Part shown: positions 1-9,171 of the stretch, piece by piece
Layout: every line of letters starts with the position of its first letter
How positions within the stretch are numbered: the first letter of the stretch is position 1
DNA from: DATFVA01 sp963832355
GTDB taxonomy: Bacteria > Bacteroidota > Ignavibacteria > Ignavibacteriales > Ignavibacteriaceae
Assembly (NCBI GenBank): GCA_963832355.1
Contig: CAWHTX010000019.1
Coordinates: 62,001-126,000, forward strand
Length of the DNA stretch: 64,000 nt
Direction: 5' to 3'
Notes under the pieces: generated by a model
What the model saw: only the letters and a program-made list of their open reading frames with translations
Databases searched by the model: none
Told to the model about the DNA's origin: nothing
Position numbers and translations under genes: made by a program

Positions 1-117
1 TGAAATTGAAAATTTCCGGCCTATTTCACGAAGGGTTGGAGGATAACCATTCTCATCTCTGAACTGATGAATGAAGTTCAGGATTTCCTGCTGACGTTCT
101 GTTAATTCATTTTTCAT
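1..117 (-). CDS. lexA: LexA repressor, N-terminal fragment (runs off window)
   Basis: The first 39 codons of a minus-strand gene that continues past base 1. The peptide begins MKNELTERQQEILNFIHQF and contains GYPPTLREIG, the signature of the LexA winged-helix DNA-binding domain (helix 1 plus the start of the recognition helices). LexA represses SOS genes and cleaves itself when RecA is activated. The autoprotease half lies outside the window. The ATG is at 117-115, directly after a well-formed promoter carrying two palindromes, which suggests autoregulation. No clear Shine-Dalgarno sequence precedes it. Identification as LexA is secure from the N-terminal motif; the full length cannot be assessed. 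Confidence 0.9.
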   Translation of the reverse strand, partial: MKNELTERQQEILNFIHQFRDENGYPPTLREIGRKFSIS

Positions 118-119
118 AT

Positions 120-137
120 AGTGCTCAATTGTTCACT
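120..137. promoter_or_regulatory. putative LexA operator 2, over transcription start
   Basis: An 18-bp imperfect palindrome, AGTGCTCAATTGTTCACT, whose centre lies 26 bp from the centre of the upstream copy and two bases from the lexA start codon. It has the same outer AGTG/CACT arms and central CAnnTG. Binding here would block promoter clearance. Confidence 0.55.
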
Positions 138-140
138 GCT

Positions 141-169
141 AATATAGTGTACATATGTGCACTTGTCAA
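141..169 (-). promoter_or_regulatory. lexA promoter (-35 TTGACA, 17-bp spacer, -10 TATATT)
   Basis: On the minus strand TTGACA (169-164) is followed after exactly 17 bp by TATATT (146-141), a near-consensus sigma70-type promoter. Transcription would begin around 134-132, about 17 bases before the lexA ATG. A palindrome fills the spacer and a second one covers the predicted start site. Confidence 0.7.
146..163. promoter_or_regulatory. putative LexA operator 1, in promoter spacer
   Basis: An 18-bp near-perfect inverted repeat, AGTGTACATATGTGCACT, with one mismatched pair, lying between the -35 and -10 of lexA. It shares the frame AGTGnnCAnnTGnnCACT with the palindrome at 120-137. The call as a LexA site rests on position and on sharing its pattern with a second site; no other copy was noticed in the window. 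Confidence 0.6.
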
Positions 170-304
170 GAGGGATTCAGTATTTTTTTGATTTTTATTA
201 AATAGTCCCTTAAAACACAAAATCGGGACAAATTTTAACCAGTAACCAGCAGTTGAGCCAATCGTTTTTCATTTAAGTTTATAACCGGATAATTCTGAAG
301 CAAT

Positions 305-334
305 AAAAAAGGCCGCCTTTTAGGGGCAGCCTTT
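305..334 (-). terminator. rho-independent terminator of ilvE
   Basis: Read on the minus strand, AAAGGCTGCC pairs with GGCGGCCTTT (one G-T wobble) around a 7-base loop and is followed by a T run. It lies about 28 bases after the ilvE stop codon. Confidence 0.85.
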
Positions 335-361
335 AACAAAAAGAAAGGAATCTGTCAGAGG

Positions 362-1438
362 TCAGGCTTCAACCTGTTTTTTTTCCACATAGGTCAGCCA
401 GTTATAGCGGTCTGGTTTGGAACCATACTGAATGGCTGTTATTTCATTAAAGAGTTTCAATGCAAAACCGTCATCGGAGAAATTCATTTCAAGATCTTTA
501 TACTTAACCAATCCAACCATCGAGATAACAGCAGCTGTTCCCGTACCAAATACACCGAGTACGTTTCCTTTTTTGTATTCCTCAATGACTTCCTGCAGAG
601 TGATAAGTCTTTCAGATACTTTCATTTCCCAGTCAGTTAGTATCTGAAGAACAGATTTTCTTGTAATTCCGGGAAGTATACTTCCTGTGAGTTTAGGAGT
701 TGCAATCTCGTTCTTAAATCTTACAAATATATTCATCGTTCCAACTTCTTCAATATACTTCTGCTCAACCCCGTCCAGCCACAATACCTGTGTGAAACCA
801 TTTTCCTTTGCCTGCTTTGCTGCAAGAAGACTGGCAGCATAGTTGGCCGGAGTTTTGCATTCGCCAAGGCCTTTCCTTACTGCTCTTACATAGTCGTCCT
901 GGACAAGGATTTTAACTGGCTTAAAACCTTCGGGGTAGTAAGCACCCACTGGTGAAAGTAATATAATCAGTTTGTAAGTTATTGAAGGACGTACACCCAG
1001 AACTTCATCAGTACCGAATATGAATGGTCTGATATAGAGAGATTCCCCGCGTTTATTCGGGATCCAGTTCTGCTCTATTGCAACCAGTTCCTTAAGAGCG
1101 TGGAGCATAAAATCCACATCAACTTCAGGAATGCATATTCTTTTAGATGATCTGTTCAATCTTTTAAAATGTTCATCGGGGCGGAATATAACAACATCGC
1201 CGTTCTCAGTCTTATAAGCTTTTAGTCCTTCAAAAACAGCCTGTCCGTAATGTACAAACATAGTAGCAGGGTGAATGGAAAGATCTTCGAGAGGTTTTAT
1301 AACAGGATTGTGCCAGCCTTTATTCGGGTTGTAGTCCATTTCAAAAACATGATCAGTAAATATGACTCCAAAACCCGGGTTATCGGGCAGTACAACTTTC
1401 TCAGCCCTTTCCTTTATTTTATATGTTATTTTATCCAT
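362..1438 (-). CDS. ilvE: branched-chain amino acid aminotransferase
   Basis: PLP-dependent fold-type IV transaminase that interconverts Leu/Ile/Val and their 2-oxo acids using glutamate/2-oxoglutarate. It is the large (eukaryote-like, about 360 aa) class, with HYGQAVFEGLKAY near residue 64, GECKTPANYAASL carrying the Schiff-base lysine (K195 from this start), KYIEEVGTMNIF, and the phosphate-binding GTGTAAVISMVG near residue 300. I chose the ATG at 1438 over an in-frame GTG nine bases upstream because AGGTG sits at proper distance before the ATG. The gene is monocistronic by appearance: a strong terminator follows it and the next upstream gene is about 200 bp away. Length and all catalytic motifs are normal. 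Confidence 0.95.
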   Translation of the reverse strand: MDKITYKIKERAEKVVLPDNPGFGVIFTDHVFEMDYNPNKGWHNPVIKPLEDLSIHPATMFVHYGQAVFEGLKAYKTENGDVVIFRPDEHFKRLNRSSKRICIPEVDVDFMLHALKELVAIEQNWIPNKRGESLYIRPFIFGTDEVLGVRPSITYKLIILLSPVGAYYPEGFKPVKILVQDDYVRAVRKGLGECKTPANYAASLLAAKQAKENGFTQVLWLDGVEQKYIEEVGTMNIFVRFKNEIATPKLTGSILPGITRKSVLQILTDWEMKVSERLITLQEVIEEYKKGNVLGVFGTGTAAVISMVGLVKYKDLEMNFSDDGFALKLFNEITAIQYGSKPDRYNWLTYVEKKQVEA

Positions 1439-1637
1439 GGCAGGCACCTAATTAATAAAATGAATTTCTACTATTATACATAAATTAATTGAGAAATTAA
1501 ACAGATTTGTCGGGTGGAAAGCTACCTGACATCTTCAGATTGATTCATTAAAGGAAGCGTCTTTGAATCAATCAAAAGTTAATATAAGTTCAAATAATTA
1601 AAGAAGATATGACGTAGAACTCAGAATTCCGGGACGG

Positions 1638-2423
1638 TTAGAAAATCAGCATCCAGAGAATATAATCCAGTATGAGGATAAGGGCAGCGGACAAAACAAA
1701 GGATCTTATAGTCGATAATCCAACCCCCTCTGCACCGCCTTCCGTTCTGAACCCGATATGGCAACCAAGAAGAGAAGTAACTCCGCCGAATACTATAGTT
1801 TTAATGAGTCCCGCTACAAAATCCGATATTTCAAAGAATCTTTTTACCGAGGTAAAAAAGACGGCATACGAAACATCAAGGAAGTAATTAGATACAATAT
1901 AGGCGCCGAGTACGGCTATTACATTTGCGAAAGTCACCAGCAGAGGCATCATCAGAACAGCTGCAAGAAATCGGGGCATCGCAAGATACCTCACCGGACT
2001 TATCGCCATTGTTTCAAGTGCATCGATCTGTTCCGTCACTTTCATAGTCCCAAGCTCGGCGGCAATGGATGCCCCTACACGTCCTGCAATCACAATACCC
2101 GTCAGTACAGGACCCAGCTCGGTTACTATCGCTCTGCTTGTTGCAGCGCCCAGAAATGAGAGTGGGGCAACTCCTTTCAGCTGGTAGGCTGCCTGCCAGG
2201 CGGCAACCGCTCCGGTAAACACAGCAATTATCAGTACGAGCGGAAGAGAATTTACTCCAATATGCTCCATCTGGTAAAAAATGATCTTCCTGCTTCTCGG
2301 GATCGATGGGAAACTTCTGATAATACCCCAGAGTAGCTGCGAAACCTGTCCCATCTCTCGCAGGAACTTGATTGTTTTATCTCCAATGTAGCGCAGGAAA
2401 AAGAGCATCTTGCTTTCGCTCAT
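1638..2423 (-). CDS. mlaE: MlaE-family ABC transporter permease
   Basis: Integral inner-membrane permease of the Mla (maintenance of lipid asymmetry / YrbE, formerly DUF140) family, which moves phospholipids between inner and outer membrane. At 261 residues it has family length, with hydrophobic segments at about 58-80, 101-122, 150-180, 203-224 and 241-261. The family hallmark ELGPVLTGIVIAGRVGAS is at residues 102-119, followed by AAELGTMKVTEQIDAL. The partner ATPase (MlaF) and MCE protein (MlaD) are not in the window; they could lie elsewhere, since upstream of this gene on its own strand is the divergent pckG. No terminator was recognised between it and ilvE. Confidence 0.9.
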   Translation of the reverse strand: MSESKMLFFLRYIGDKTIKFLREMGQVSQLLWGIIRSFPSIPRSRKIIFYQMEHIGVNSLPLVLIIAVFTGAVAAWQAAYQLKGVAPLSFLGAATSRAIVTELGPVLTGIVIAGRVGASIAAELGTMKVTEQIDALETMAISPVRYLAMPRFLAAVLMMPLLVTFANVIAVLGAYIVSNYFLDVSYAVFFTSVKRFFEISDFVAGLIKTIVFGGVTSLLGCHIGFRTEGGAEGVGLSTIRSFVLSAALILILDYILWMLIF

Positions 2424-2625
2424 ATTAATAGTGGAGCAAATTTAATAAATTTTTGCATTCAGGGTGTTTTTTAAGCGAATTCATCCGGATAAAAATTTTG
2501 TTGCCAGAGGTTGAAATATTATCTTTAATTATTCAATAGGATCAAATAACAAAAGATTTACGGACATAGGCGACCCGGAAAGGAACGCCTGTTTTTATCC
2601 TGAAAAATATTAGGAAAGGAATTCT

Positions 2626-4410
2626 ATGCTTCAGAATAAACAATTGAACGACTGGGTACAGAAGATGGCAGATATGTGTCAACCCGAATCTATCTACTGG
2701 TGTAATGGTTCGGATGAAGAATACAAAGAGATGGCGCAAAAACTTATTGACAGCGGTACCTTTACAAAACTTGATGAGAATATACGTCCCAACAGTTATT
2801 TCTGCCATTCCGATCCCTCGGATGTTGCAAGGGTGGAGGGCCGTACTTTCATCTGCACGGAAAAAGAACTTGATGCCGGTCCTACCAACAACTGGGAGGA
2901 ACCTGAAAAAATGAAAGAAACTCTCAGAGGATTATTTAAAGGCTGTATGAAAGGAAGGACTATGTATGTTATTCCTTTCAGTATGGGCCCCCTCGGCTCT
3001 GACATTTCACATATTGGTGTTGAATTGACTGATTCTCCTTATGTAGTGTGTAACATGAAAATTATGACCCGGATTGGTGACCAGGTACTCGAGATCCTGG
3101 GCGAGGGAAATTTCGTACACTGTCTTCATTCGGTAGGTATGCCCCTGACTGATGGAGTTCAGGATGTTCCCTGGCCGTGTAATAAAACAAAGTACATTGT
3201 ACACTTTCCTGAAGAAAAAAGTATCTGGTCTTATGGAAGCGGATATGGCGGAAATGCCCTGCTTGGTAAAAAATGTTTTGCGCTGAGGATTGCCTCTTTT
3301 ATGGCTCAGAAGCAGGGATGGCTTGCCGAGCATATGCTTATCGTTGGAATTACAAATCCTGAAGGAGAGAAGAAATATATAGCCGGGGCCTTTCCCAGTG
3401 CCTGCGGAAAAACTAATCTTGCAATGCTCACACCAACCCTGCCAGGATGGAAGGTTGAGACTGTCGGAGATGATATCGCGTGGATGAAGTTTGGTGATGA
3501 CGGCCGTCTTTATGCAATTAACCCTGAAGCTGGGTTCTTTGGTGTTGCTCCGGGTACTTCAATGGATACAAATCCTAATGCAATGATGACTCTGCAGAAG
3601 AATTCTATTTTCACTAATACAGCACTTACTCCTGATAATGACGTTTGGTGGGAAGGTATAACCAAACAAAAGCCGGCAAAGCTTCTTAACTGGCTGGGGC
3701 ATGAATGGACACCAAAATCTGAGGAAGATGCAGCCCATCCGAATTCGAGGTTTACCGCGCCAACTTCCCAGTGCCCTGTTGTCGATCCCGACTGGGAGAA
3801 TCCGAAGGGGGTTCCCATTTCAGCAATAATATTCGGCGGCAGAAGATCAACAACAGTTCCTCTGATCTACCAGGCATTTAACTGGCAGCATGGAACGTTT
3901 ATGGGTTCGGCCGTTTCCTCGGAGATGACTGCAGCCGCTGTGGGCGTTGTCGGAAAAATAAGACACGATCCGTTCGCAATGCTTCCTTTCTGCGGTTACA
4001 ATATGGGTGATTACTTTAATCACTGGCTGGACATGGGTAAAAACGCGAACGAAAATAAGCTTCCTAAAATATTTTATGTGAACTGGTTCAGAAAGGATGA
4101 AGAAGGAAAGTTCCTGTGGCCGGGCTTCGGCGATAACATCCGGGTAATGAAATGGATTTTCGGCCGCTGCGACGGTACCACAGACGCAAAGAAGGCGGCG
4201 GTTGGATATATACCGACAAAAGAATCCCTCGACCTTTCAGGACTGGAAATCCCGGCTAAAAACCTTGAGAGGATCCTCTCTATTGATAAAGATGAATGGT
4301 GCGAAGAAGCAGAAGAAATGGAGGAGTATTACAAGCAGTTCGGTGACAGACTTCCAAAAGAGCTTAAACAGGAACTGGATGACCTGAAAGCAAGGCTGTC
4401 GGGATCCTGA
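2626..4410 (+). CDS. pckG: phosphoenolpyruvate carboxykinase (GTP)
   Basis: Cytosolic enzyme converting oxaloacetate + GTP to PEP + CO2 + GDP, the committed step of gluconeogenesis. At 594 residues it has the normal length of the GTP-specific class. The class P-loop FPSACGKTN lies at 256-264 with its reactive cysteine (C260), followed by GDDIAWM (281-287). R72, the GSGYGGNALLGKKC stretch (204-217) and FGGRRSTTVPL are also present. AGGAAAGGA precedes the ATG as a good ribosome binding site. Divergent from mlaE. An array of 11-bp repeats begins just past the stop codon. Together with fumC and tdh-kbl it points to growth on amino acids. Confidence 0.97.
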   Translation: MLQNKQLNDWVQKMADMCQPESIYWCNGSDEEYKEMAQKLIDSGTFTKLDENIRPNSYFCHSDPSDVARVEGRTFICTEKELDAGPTNNWEEPEKMKETLRGLFKGCMKGRTMYVIPFSMGPLGSDISHIGVELTDSPYVVCNMKIMTRIGDQVLEILGEGNFVHCLHSVGMPLTDGVQDVPWPCNKTKYIVHFPEEKSIWSYGSGYGGNALLGKKCFALRIASFMAQKQGWLAEHMLIVGITNPEGEKKYIAGAFPSACGKTNLAMLTPTLPGWKVETVGDDIAWMKFGDDGRLYAINPEAGFFGVAPGTSMDTNPNAMMTLQKNSIFTNTALTPDNDVWWEGITKQKPAKLLNWLGHEWTPKSEEDAAHPNSRFTAPTSQCPVVDPDWENPKGVPISAIIFGGRRSTTVPLIYQAFNWQHGTFMGSAVSSEMTAAAVGVVGKIRHDPFAMLPFCGYNMGDYFNHWLDMGKNANENKLPKIFYVNWFRKDEEGKFLWPGFGDNIRVMKWIFGRCDGTTDAKKAAVGYIPTKESLDLSGLEIPAKNLERILSIDKDEWCEEAEEMEEYYKQFGDRLPKELKQELDDLKARLSGS

Positions 4411-4427
4411 TAGTATCTTACTTTTTG

Positions 4428-4505
4428 AGCGTATTCACAGCGTATTCAGAGCGTTATTCACAACGTATTCACAACGTTTTCAGAATGTTTTCAGAGCGTT
4501 TTTAG
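4428..4505. repeat. seven degenerate 11-bp tandem repeats after pckG
   Basis: Consecutive units AGCGTATTCAC, AGCGTATTCAG, AGCGTTATTCAC, AACGTATTCAC, AACGTTTTCAG, AATGTTTTCAG, AGCGTTTTTAG. The core is (A/G)CGT(A/T)TTCA. The period equals about one DNA helical turn, so all units face the same side of the helix. It starts about 18 bases past the pckG stop codon and is non-coding. Confidence 0.85.
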
Positions 4506-4682
4506 ATACTTTTTATGACGTATTTTTTGCCCTGTTGTACCTTAAGCTTTAGAACTTTATGAGGGCGGTACTTAACGGCGCTAATTGGGATTCAGAATAA
4601 TTTTATCCGGAGTAGATATAATTAGTGAAAAATATGACGGGTCTGTACCTCCAGCCTTCCTGAGGCTGACTTGTCACAGAGT

Positions 4683-7600
4683 TTACGGTGCTGAGATTCC
4701 TTTGCGGATGGTCTTTTCCACAGCCTGCTTGAAGCTGCTGAGGTTAACGGGTTTGGAAAAAACAAATTCAATACCAAGCTCATTGTAGTCGGTTATTATC
4801 TGCCTGTCGATGTCGCTGCTCAACACCATCACAGGCGGTTTCCCCTTCATTTCAAGTTTCTTCAGCTCCTTAACAAACTCGTAGCCGTCCATAACTGGCA
4901 TCTTATGGTCGGTGATAACCACGGCCGGAGGGTAATCGAGTATTTTCTCCAGAGCTTCCTTACCGTTCGATGCAATATCCACATTATAATCAGGCGTGAT
5001 GCTCTTAAGGATTTTAGAATAAAGCAGGCGGTCTGTTTTACTGTCATCAACAAGGAGTATAACGGAAGAAGCAACCGGTATTGTAAAAATAAATTCGGTA
5101 CCTCCGCCGTATTCACTTTCAACATGGATCTCTCCTCCGTGCTTTTCGATGATCTCCTTCACAAGCGAAAGACCGAGTCCTGTTCCTTTTTCACCCGCAG
5201 TACCTTCGGAAGAAAATTTCGTATCCACATTAAAGAGCTTATTCAGATTCTCCTTTTTAATTCCCATGCCGGTATCCGTCACTCTGAATTCATAGAATCT
5301 CAATTGATGCGCCGGTCTTCCCGAGATGGTTATACTTCCCCCGCTCCTGGTAAATTTAATGGCGTTGGAAATTAAATTGTTGAAAACCTGCAGAAGGAGG
5401 CCGTTATCCGCGAATACGTAAAGATCATCTTCGACCTCTGAAGTAACCGAAATATTTTTCTGTATTGCAGTTCCGATAAGGGTATTGATAGAATTCTCAA
5501 TTATCTTATTAGCGTCTGATTTTTCCGGCTCAAATTTAATTCTTCCTGTCTGTATACGCGTCCAGTCCAGAAGCGAGTTAACCAGGAGAAGCATCGACTG
5601 CGACGACTCGCGTATAAATTCAATATACTGACGTCTCTCCTCCTCACTGAGTCCGTCATCATTCAAAAGGAGATCGGTAAACCCAAGAATGGAGCTGAAC
5701 GGAGTCCTTAAATCGTGAGAAATAATTGATATAAAACGATCTTTTGTTTCATTCAGCTTGATAAGATTGTCGGTAGATTTCTTTAATTCATCCTGGGCCA
5801 TCTTCCTGAGAGTTATATCGCTTATCAGGCCATAGACTTTAATGATAAAACCGTCAGCCGACCTGACAAGATTTATCTTATTCCTGATCCAGACAATATT
5901 TCCCAGCTTGTTTATTATCCTTAACTCGAATTCCGCGGAATTCTGTATTCTGCTCTTTAATAATTTTTTCAGCTGCTTTTTAGCTTCTTCAAAATCATCA
6001 GGGTGAACAATCTTCAGTATCAAACGTGAGTCGGTTAAAAATTCGGCCTGTGAGTAGCCTGTAATCCTTTCAACAGAGGAAGTGTAAAAAACAGGTCGAA
6101 GAATGTTGCCTGTTCTTTCAAATGTATAAAGGAAGTCGTCGATATTCTCGGTTATGTTCCTGTATTTCTCCTCTGACTCCCTTATCGCCTGCTGAGCACG
6201 CTTTCTCTCCGTAACATCCCTGGTAACAAATACCAGGTAGGTCTTCTGATCCTGCACAAATCTTGAAGAGGTAATCTCCGCATAAAACCGCGTATTGTCT
6301 TTTTTTCTGCCCAGAAACTCAAATCTGCCGGGAACATACTTATTCATTTCGAGAAGCTGCAGATATTCGGCTACTTTAAGAATATCATCATTGAATACCA
6401 GGTCAAGCACCTGCTGCCCCGAAAGTTCGGAACCATTTTTATATCCGAATATTTCTGCAAAAGAATCATTACATAAAACTAACTTACCCTGACTGGATAG
6501 AGCTATACCATCGCTGGCCGACTCAATCACTGCATTATATAACCCGAGCTTTTTATCTACCTGATGTTTATCTGAAATATCTGAGAGGTAAATCGTATAA
6601 AATTTCTTTCCGGTTTTTTCGTTGACAGACGAATTAAACCATGCAAGAGTGGGTATCACGTTACCCCTGCTGTCAGTTAAAGGTAATTCAACCTTTGTTT
6701 TCTTCTGATCGAAAAGACTTAAATCGAATACGTTGTTTGAAAGATAAGCTGATGAAATAAACCTGGTTATATTCTGTTCAAGAACTTCGTCAATGGCGTA
6801 ACCAAGCTTCTCGCAAAAGGTGTCATTTGCATAAAATATATCGCCGCTGATATCCATTGAACATATAAGTTCACCGGCCTGGTTAATTATTGTCCTGAAA
6901 GTCTCCTCGGAAGATTTTAACTTCGACTCAAAAATAGTCTGATCCGTAATATCTGTACAGCTAACAATAATGGGGTGATCCGGATTCCGGGTAGATGAGA
7001 ACTTAACTTCATAAGTTTCTTTTTGTTTATTCTCTTTGAAGACGGATAAATTTGTCTTCCAATTGCCGGATTTATCAAGTTCCTCTTTTATTTTATTAAA
7101 ATAAGGTCTGTCGAATTGCCCGATTACTTCACCAACAAACCTGCCGTATGATTCCGGTGATGCATTAAAGCATTTCCTCGCTGCATTGTTAAAGAATCTT
7201 ATTTCTCCTTCCGCCCCTGTAGTTAGTAAGGGCTGGGGAATGTTTTCAACCGCAGTGCTGTATGCATTAAGCTCTGCAGACTGATTACGAAGCTGAATAA
7301 CTTCGTTCTGCAGATTTGTGGTGTTCTCAAAAAAGAGATATATAAATTTTATCTGACGGTGCTTTGACTGGTAAGGAAAGATCCTGCAGTTATATGATAA
7401 CTTTAGCTCTCCTGTTTTTATCTCCAGAGATAGTATTTCGGCACTCCGGTTTTCAATTGAACTTTCAATTGAAGGTGTCAGCCTGTCGATAACTTCTTCA
7501 GAAAAAATTTCTGATAACGGTTTGCTGCTGACGAACTGCTCTGAGGAAATAAACTTATCATAGTCTTTCCCCGAAAAATATTTTACCTTTTTTTCTGTAT

Positions 7601-8075
7601 CGATAATCAGGAAGAGATCATAGATCCTGTCGGCTACTTTGTGAATAGTTCCGGCAAGCTGCAGATCATCCTCGTCTGTCTGCTTCAAAGTTTTTATATC
7701 CTCAATGATCAGTATTCCGCCGCTGAACTGGCCATCTATAAAAACCGGGGAAGCTTTAACAAAAAGAGAAATTACTCCCTGCGCAGAGGCGGGAATATGC
7801 TTTATCTCTTTCTCGAAAGAATAACCTTCCTGTAACTCCAGCAGTTCCTCTTTTATACTTGCACCCGGAAAAAGATCCTGGTCGAGTATATTCAATCCTT
7901 TGAGGGAAAAGGAATCGATACCGTAGAGTACTCCGTACCTTGAGTAATTTTCATTGACGAAATCGATTTCCCATTCAGCTGTGAAAGTTAAAATGCCAAC
8001 GGGAGCGTTTTCAATAACTTTAAGGAGGTAGTCTTCCCTGTTAGTAAATCCTGTTTTACCGGACGTATTTTGCAT
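4683..8075 (-). CDS. multi-PAS hybrid histidine kinase with C-terminal receiver
   Basis: A 1130-residue sensor kinase without membrane segments, so probably cytosolic. About six PAS-type domains follow each other (roughly 15-130, 150-260, 275-385, 393-505, 512-635, 643-760). A HisKA domain has the phospho-accepting histidine H787 in SHDLRTPFSSILGF, and an HATPase follows with NNLISNAIKF, DTGMGI and GTGLGLSLV. A receiver domain has the acidic pair D1010/D1011, the phosphorylation site D1056 in VVITDHKMPVMDG and K1108 in FSKP. Several PAS units could bind ligands such as haem or flavin, but none has a recognisable cofactor motif. It is an orphan: no separate response regulator or output domain is adjacent, so phosphate probably passes to a distant partner. 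Confidence 0.92.
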   Translation of the reverse strand: MQNTSGKTGFTNREDYLLKVIENAPVGILTFTAEWEIDFVNENYSRYGVLYGIDSFSLKGLNILDQDLFPGASIKEELLELQEGYSFEKEIKHIPASAQGVISLFVKASPVFIDGQFSGGILIIEDIKTLKQTDEDDLQLAGTIHKVADRIYDLFLIIDTEKKVKYFSGKDYDKFISSEQFVSSKPLSEIFSEEVIDRLTPSIESSIENRSAEILSLEIKTGELKLSYNCRIFPYQSKHRQIKFIYLFFENTTNLQNEVIQLRNQSAELNAYSTAVENIPQPLLTTGAEGEIRFFNNAARKCFNASPESYGRFVGEVIGQFDRPYFNKIKEELDKSGNWKTNLSVFKENKQKETYEVKFSSTRNPDHPIIVSCTDITDQTIFESKLKSSEETFRTIINQAGELICSMDISGDIFYANDTFCEKLGYAIDEVLEQNITRFISSAYLSNNVFDLSLFDQKKTKVELPLTDSRGNVIPTLAWFNSSVNEKTGKKFYTIYLSDISDKHQVDKKLGLYNAVIESASDGIALSSQGKLVLCNDSFAEIFGYKNGSELSGQQVLDLVFNDDILKVAEYLQLLEMNKYVPGRFEFLGRKKDNTRFYAEITSSRFVQDQKTYLVFVTRDVTERKRAQQAIRESEEKYRNITENIDDFLYTFERTGNILRPVFYTSSVERITGYSQAEFLTDSRLILKIVHPDDFEEAKKQLKKLLKSRIQNSAEFELRIINKLGNIVWIRNKINLVRSADGFIIKVYGLISDITLRKMAQDELKKSTDNLIKLNETKDRFISIISHDLRTPFSSILGFTDLLLNDDGLSEEERRQYIEFIRESSQSMLLLVNSLLDWTRIQTGRIKFEPEKSDANKIIENSINTLIGTAIQKNISVTSEVEDDLYVFADNGLLLQVFNNLISNAIKFTRSGGSITISGRPAHQLRFYEFRVTDTGMGIKKENLNKLFNVDTKFSSEGTAGEKGTGLGLSLVKEIIEKHGGEIHVESEYGGGTEFIFTIPVASSVILLVDDSKTDRLLYSKILKSITPDYNVDIASNGKEALEKILDYPPAVVITDHKMPVMDGYEFVKELKKLEMKGKPPVMVLSSDIDRQIITDYNELGIEFVFSKPVNLSSFKQAVEKTIRKGISAP

Positions 8076-8357
8076 TATTTTAAGTTTTCTTCAAAGAGCT
8101 ATTCCCTCAATATCAATTATCATGCTACTGGAAGCCGGGTTTTGAAGTAAAGTTTAAGCTTTGGTAAGTTGTTCTATAGTAATAAGTTATAAGAATTAAC
8201 TAATGTGCCGGGATCTAAATAAAATGATTCTACACGGGACTTAATGTATCATTTTGAATTTTAATGATCAATTCATTTCAACCGGGAAGATCAGCGAACC
8301 GAATCAGAAATTCTGTTTAAAATATCCTAACTTAGCTCCGCACAATAATTAAATTCT

Positions 8358-9170
8358 ATGAAAAACACTGTTTCAATATTAGGATGCGGATGGCTGGGAT
8401 TACCGCTGGCGGAATTCCTCATCTCAAAAGGATTTACTATCAAAGGATCAACCACCAGTCACGGCAAACTTTCCCTGTTGGAATCTAAAGGTATTGAGCC
8501 TTTCCTGCTGCAGCTAAATCCTGATATAAAGGGGAACGGGATAAAAGGCTTCTTTAATTCAGAGACTCTTATCATAGACATTCCGCCTGGCGGCAGAGAT
8601 GATAAGATCAGTTTCCATACAAAGCAGGTAGAATCAATTCTTGGCGAGATAAGAAAGTCTTCTGTAAGAAAAGTGATCTTTATTAGCTCCACCTCGGTTT
8701 ACGGAAATGTGAACCGGCAGGTTACGGAAGAGGATATGCTTAATCCCGAAAAGGATTCGGGCAAGGCATTAAAGATAGTTGAGAAGATGTTGTTTGACGA
8801 AGACTCAGTTAAGAAAACGATCATAAGATTTGCGGGTTTAATAGATGATGATCGTAATCCTGTAAAATTCTTTGCGGGCAGAAATAATATCCCCGGCGGT
8901 AATATACCGGTGAATCTGATACATAGAACAGATAGCATAAATATTGTTTACCGGGTCATTGAGAAGGATGTATGGAATGAAATATTCAACGCCTGCTCCG
9001 ATTATCATCCTTCAAAAAGAGAATTCTATACAGCGGCAGCCAGGAAGGTTAACCTGCCAGCGCCGGAATTTATTGATACGGACGACGGCTATAAGATCAT
9101 AAACTCCGATAAGCTGAAGCTGCGTCTTGGTTATGAGTTTGTTTACCCCGATCCATTAAAAATGATTTGA
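8358..9170 (+). CDS. NAD(P)-dependent epimerase/dehydrogenase-like protein (YeeZ type)
   Basis: A 270-residue Rossmann-fold protein of the atypical/extended SDR superfamily. The nucleotide-binding motif ILGCGWLGLPLA is at residues 7-18, and the GCGWLG form is characteristic of the YeeZ-like branch of sugar-nucleotide epimerase homologues. FISSTSVYGN (near residue 110) keeps the serine and tyrosine of the SDR active-site region. The substrate is unknown. Its stop codon is one base from the start of the DMT transporter, so the two genes are co-transcribed and probably translationally linked. Confidence 0.82.
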   Translation: MKNTVSILGCGWLGLPLAEFLISKGFTIKGSTTSHGKLSLLESKGIEPFLLQLNPDIKGNGIKGFFNSETLIIDIPPGGRDDKISFHTKQVESILGEIRKSSVRKVIFISSTSVYGNVNRQVTEEDMLNPEKDSGKALKIVEKMLFDEDSVKKTIIRFAGLIDDDRNPVKFFAGRNNIPGGNIPVNLIHRTDSINIVYRVIEKDVWNEIFNACSDYHPSKREFYTAAARKVNLPAPEFIDTDDGYKIINSDKLKLRLGYEFVYPDPLKMI

Positions 9171-9171
9171 T

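Noticed and set aside
1509..1530. Hairpin GTCGGGT...ACCTGAC between ilvE and mlaE as a terminator
   Set aside because: Short stem with a wobble pair and no T run on either strand.
4652..4668. CAGCCT...AGGCTG as terminator of the multi-PAS kinase
   Set aside because: Only six base pairs and no T run on the minus strand.
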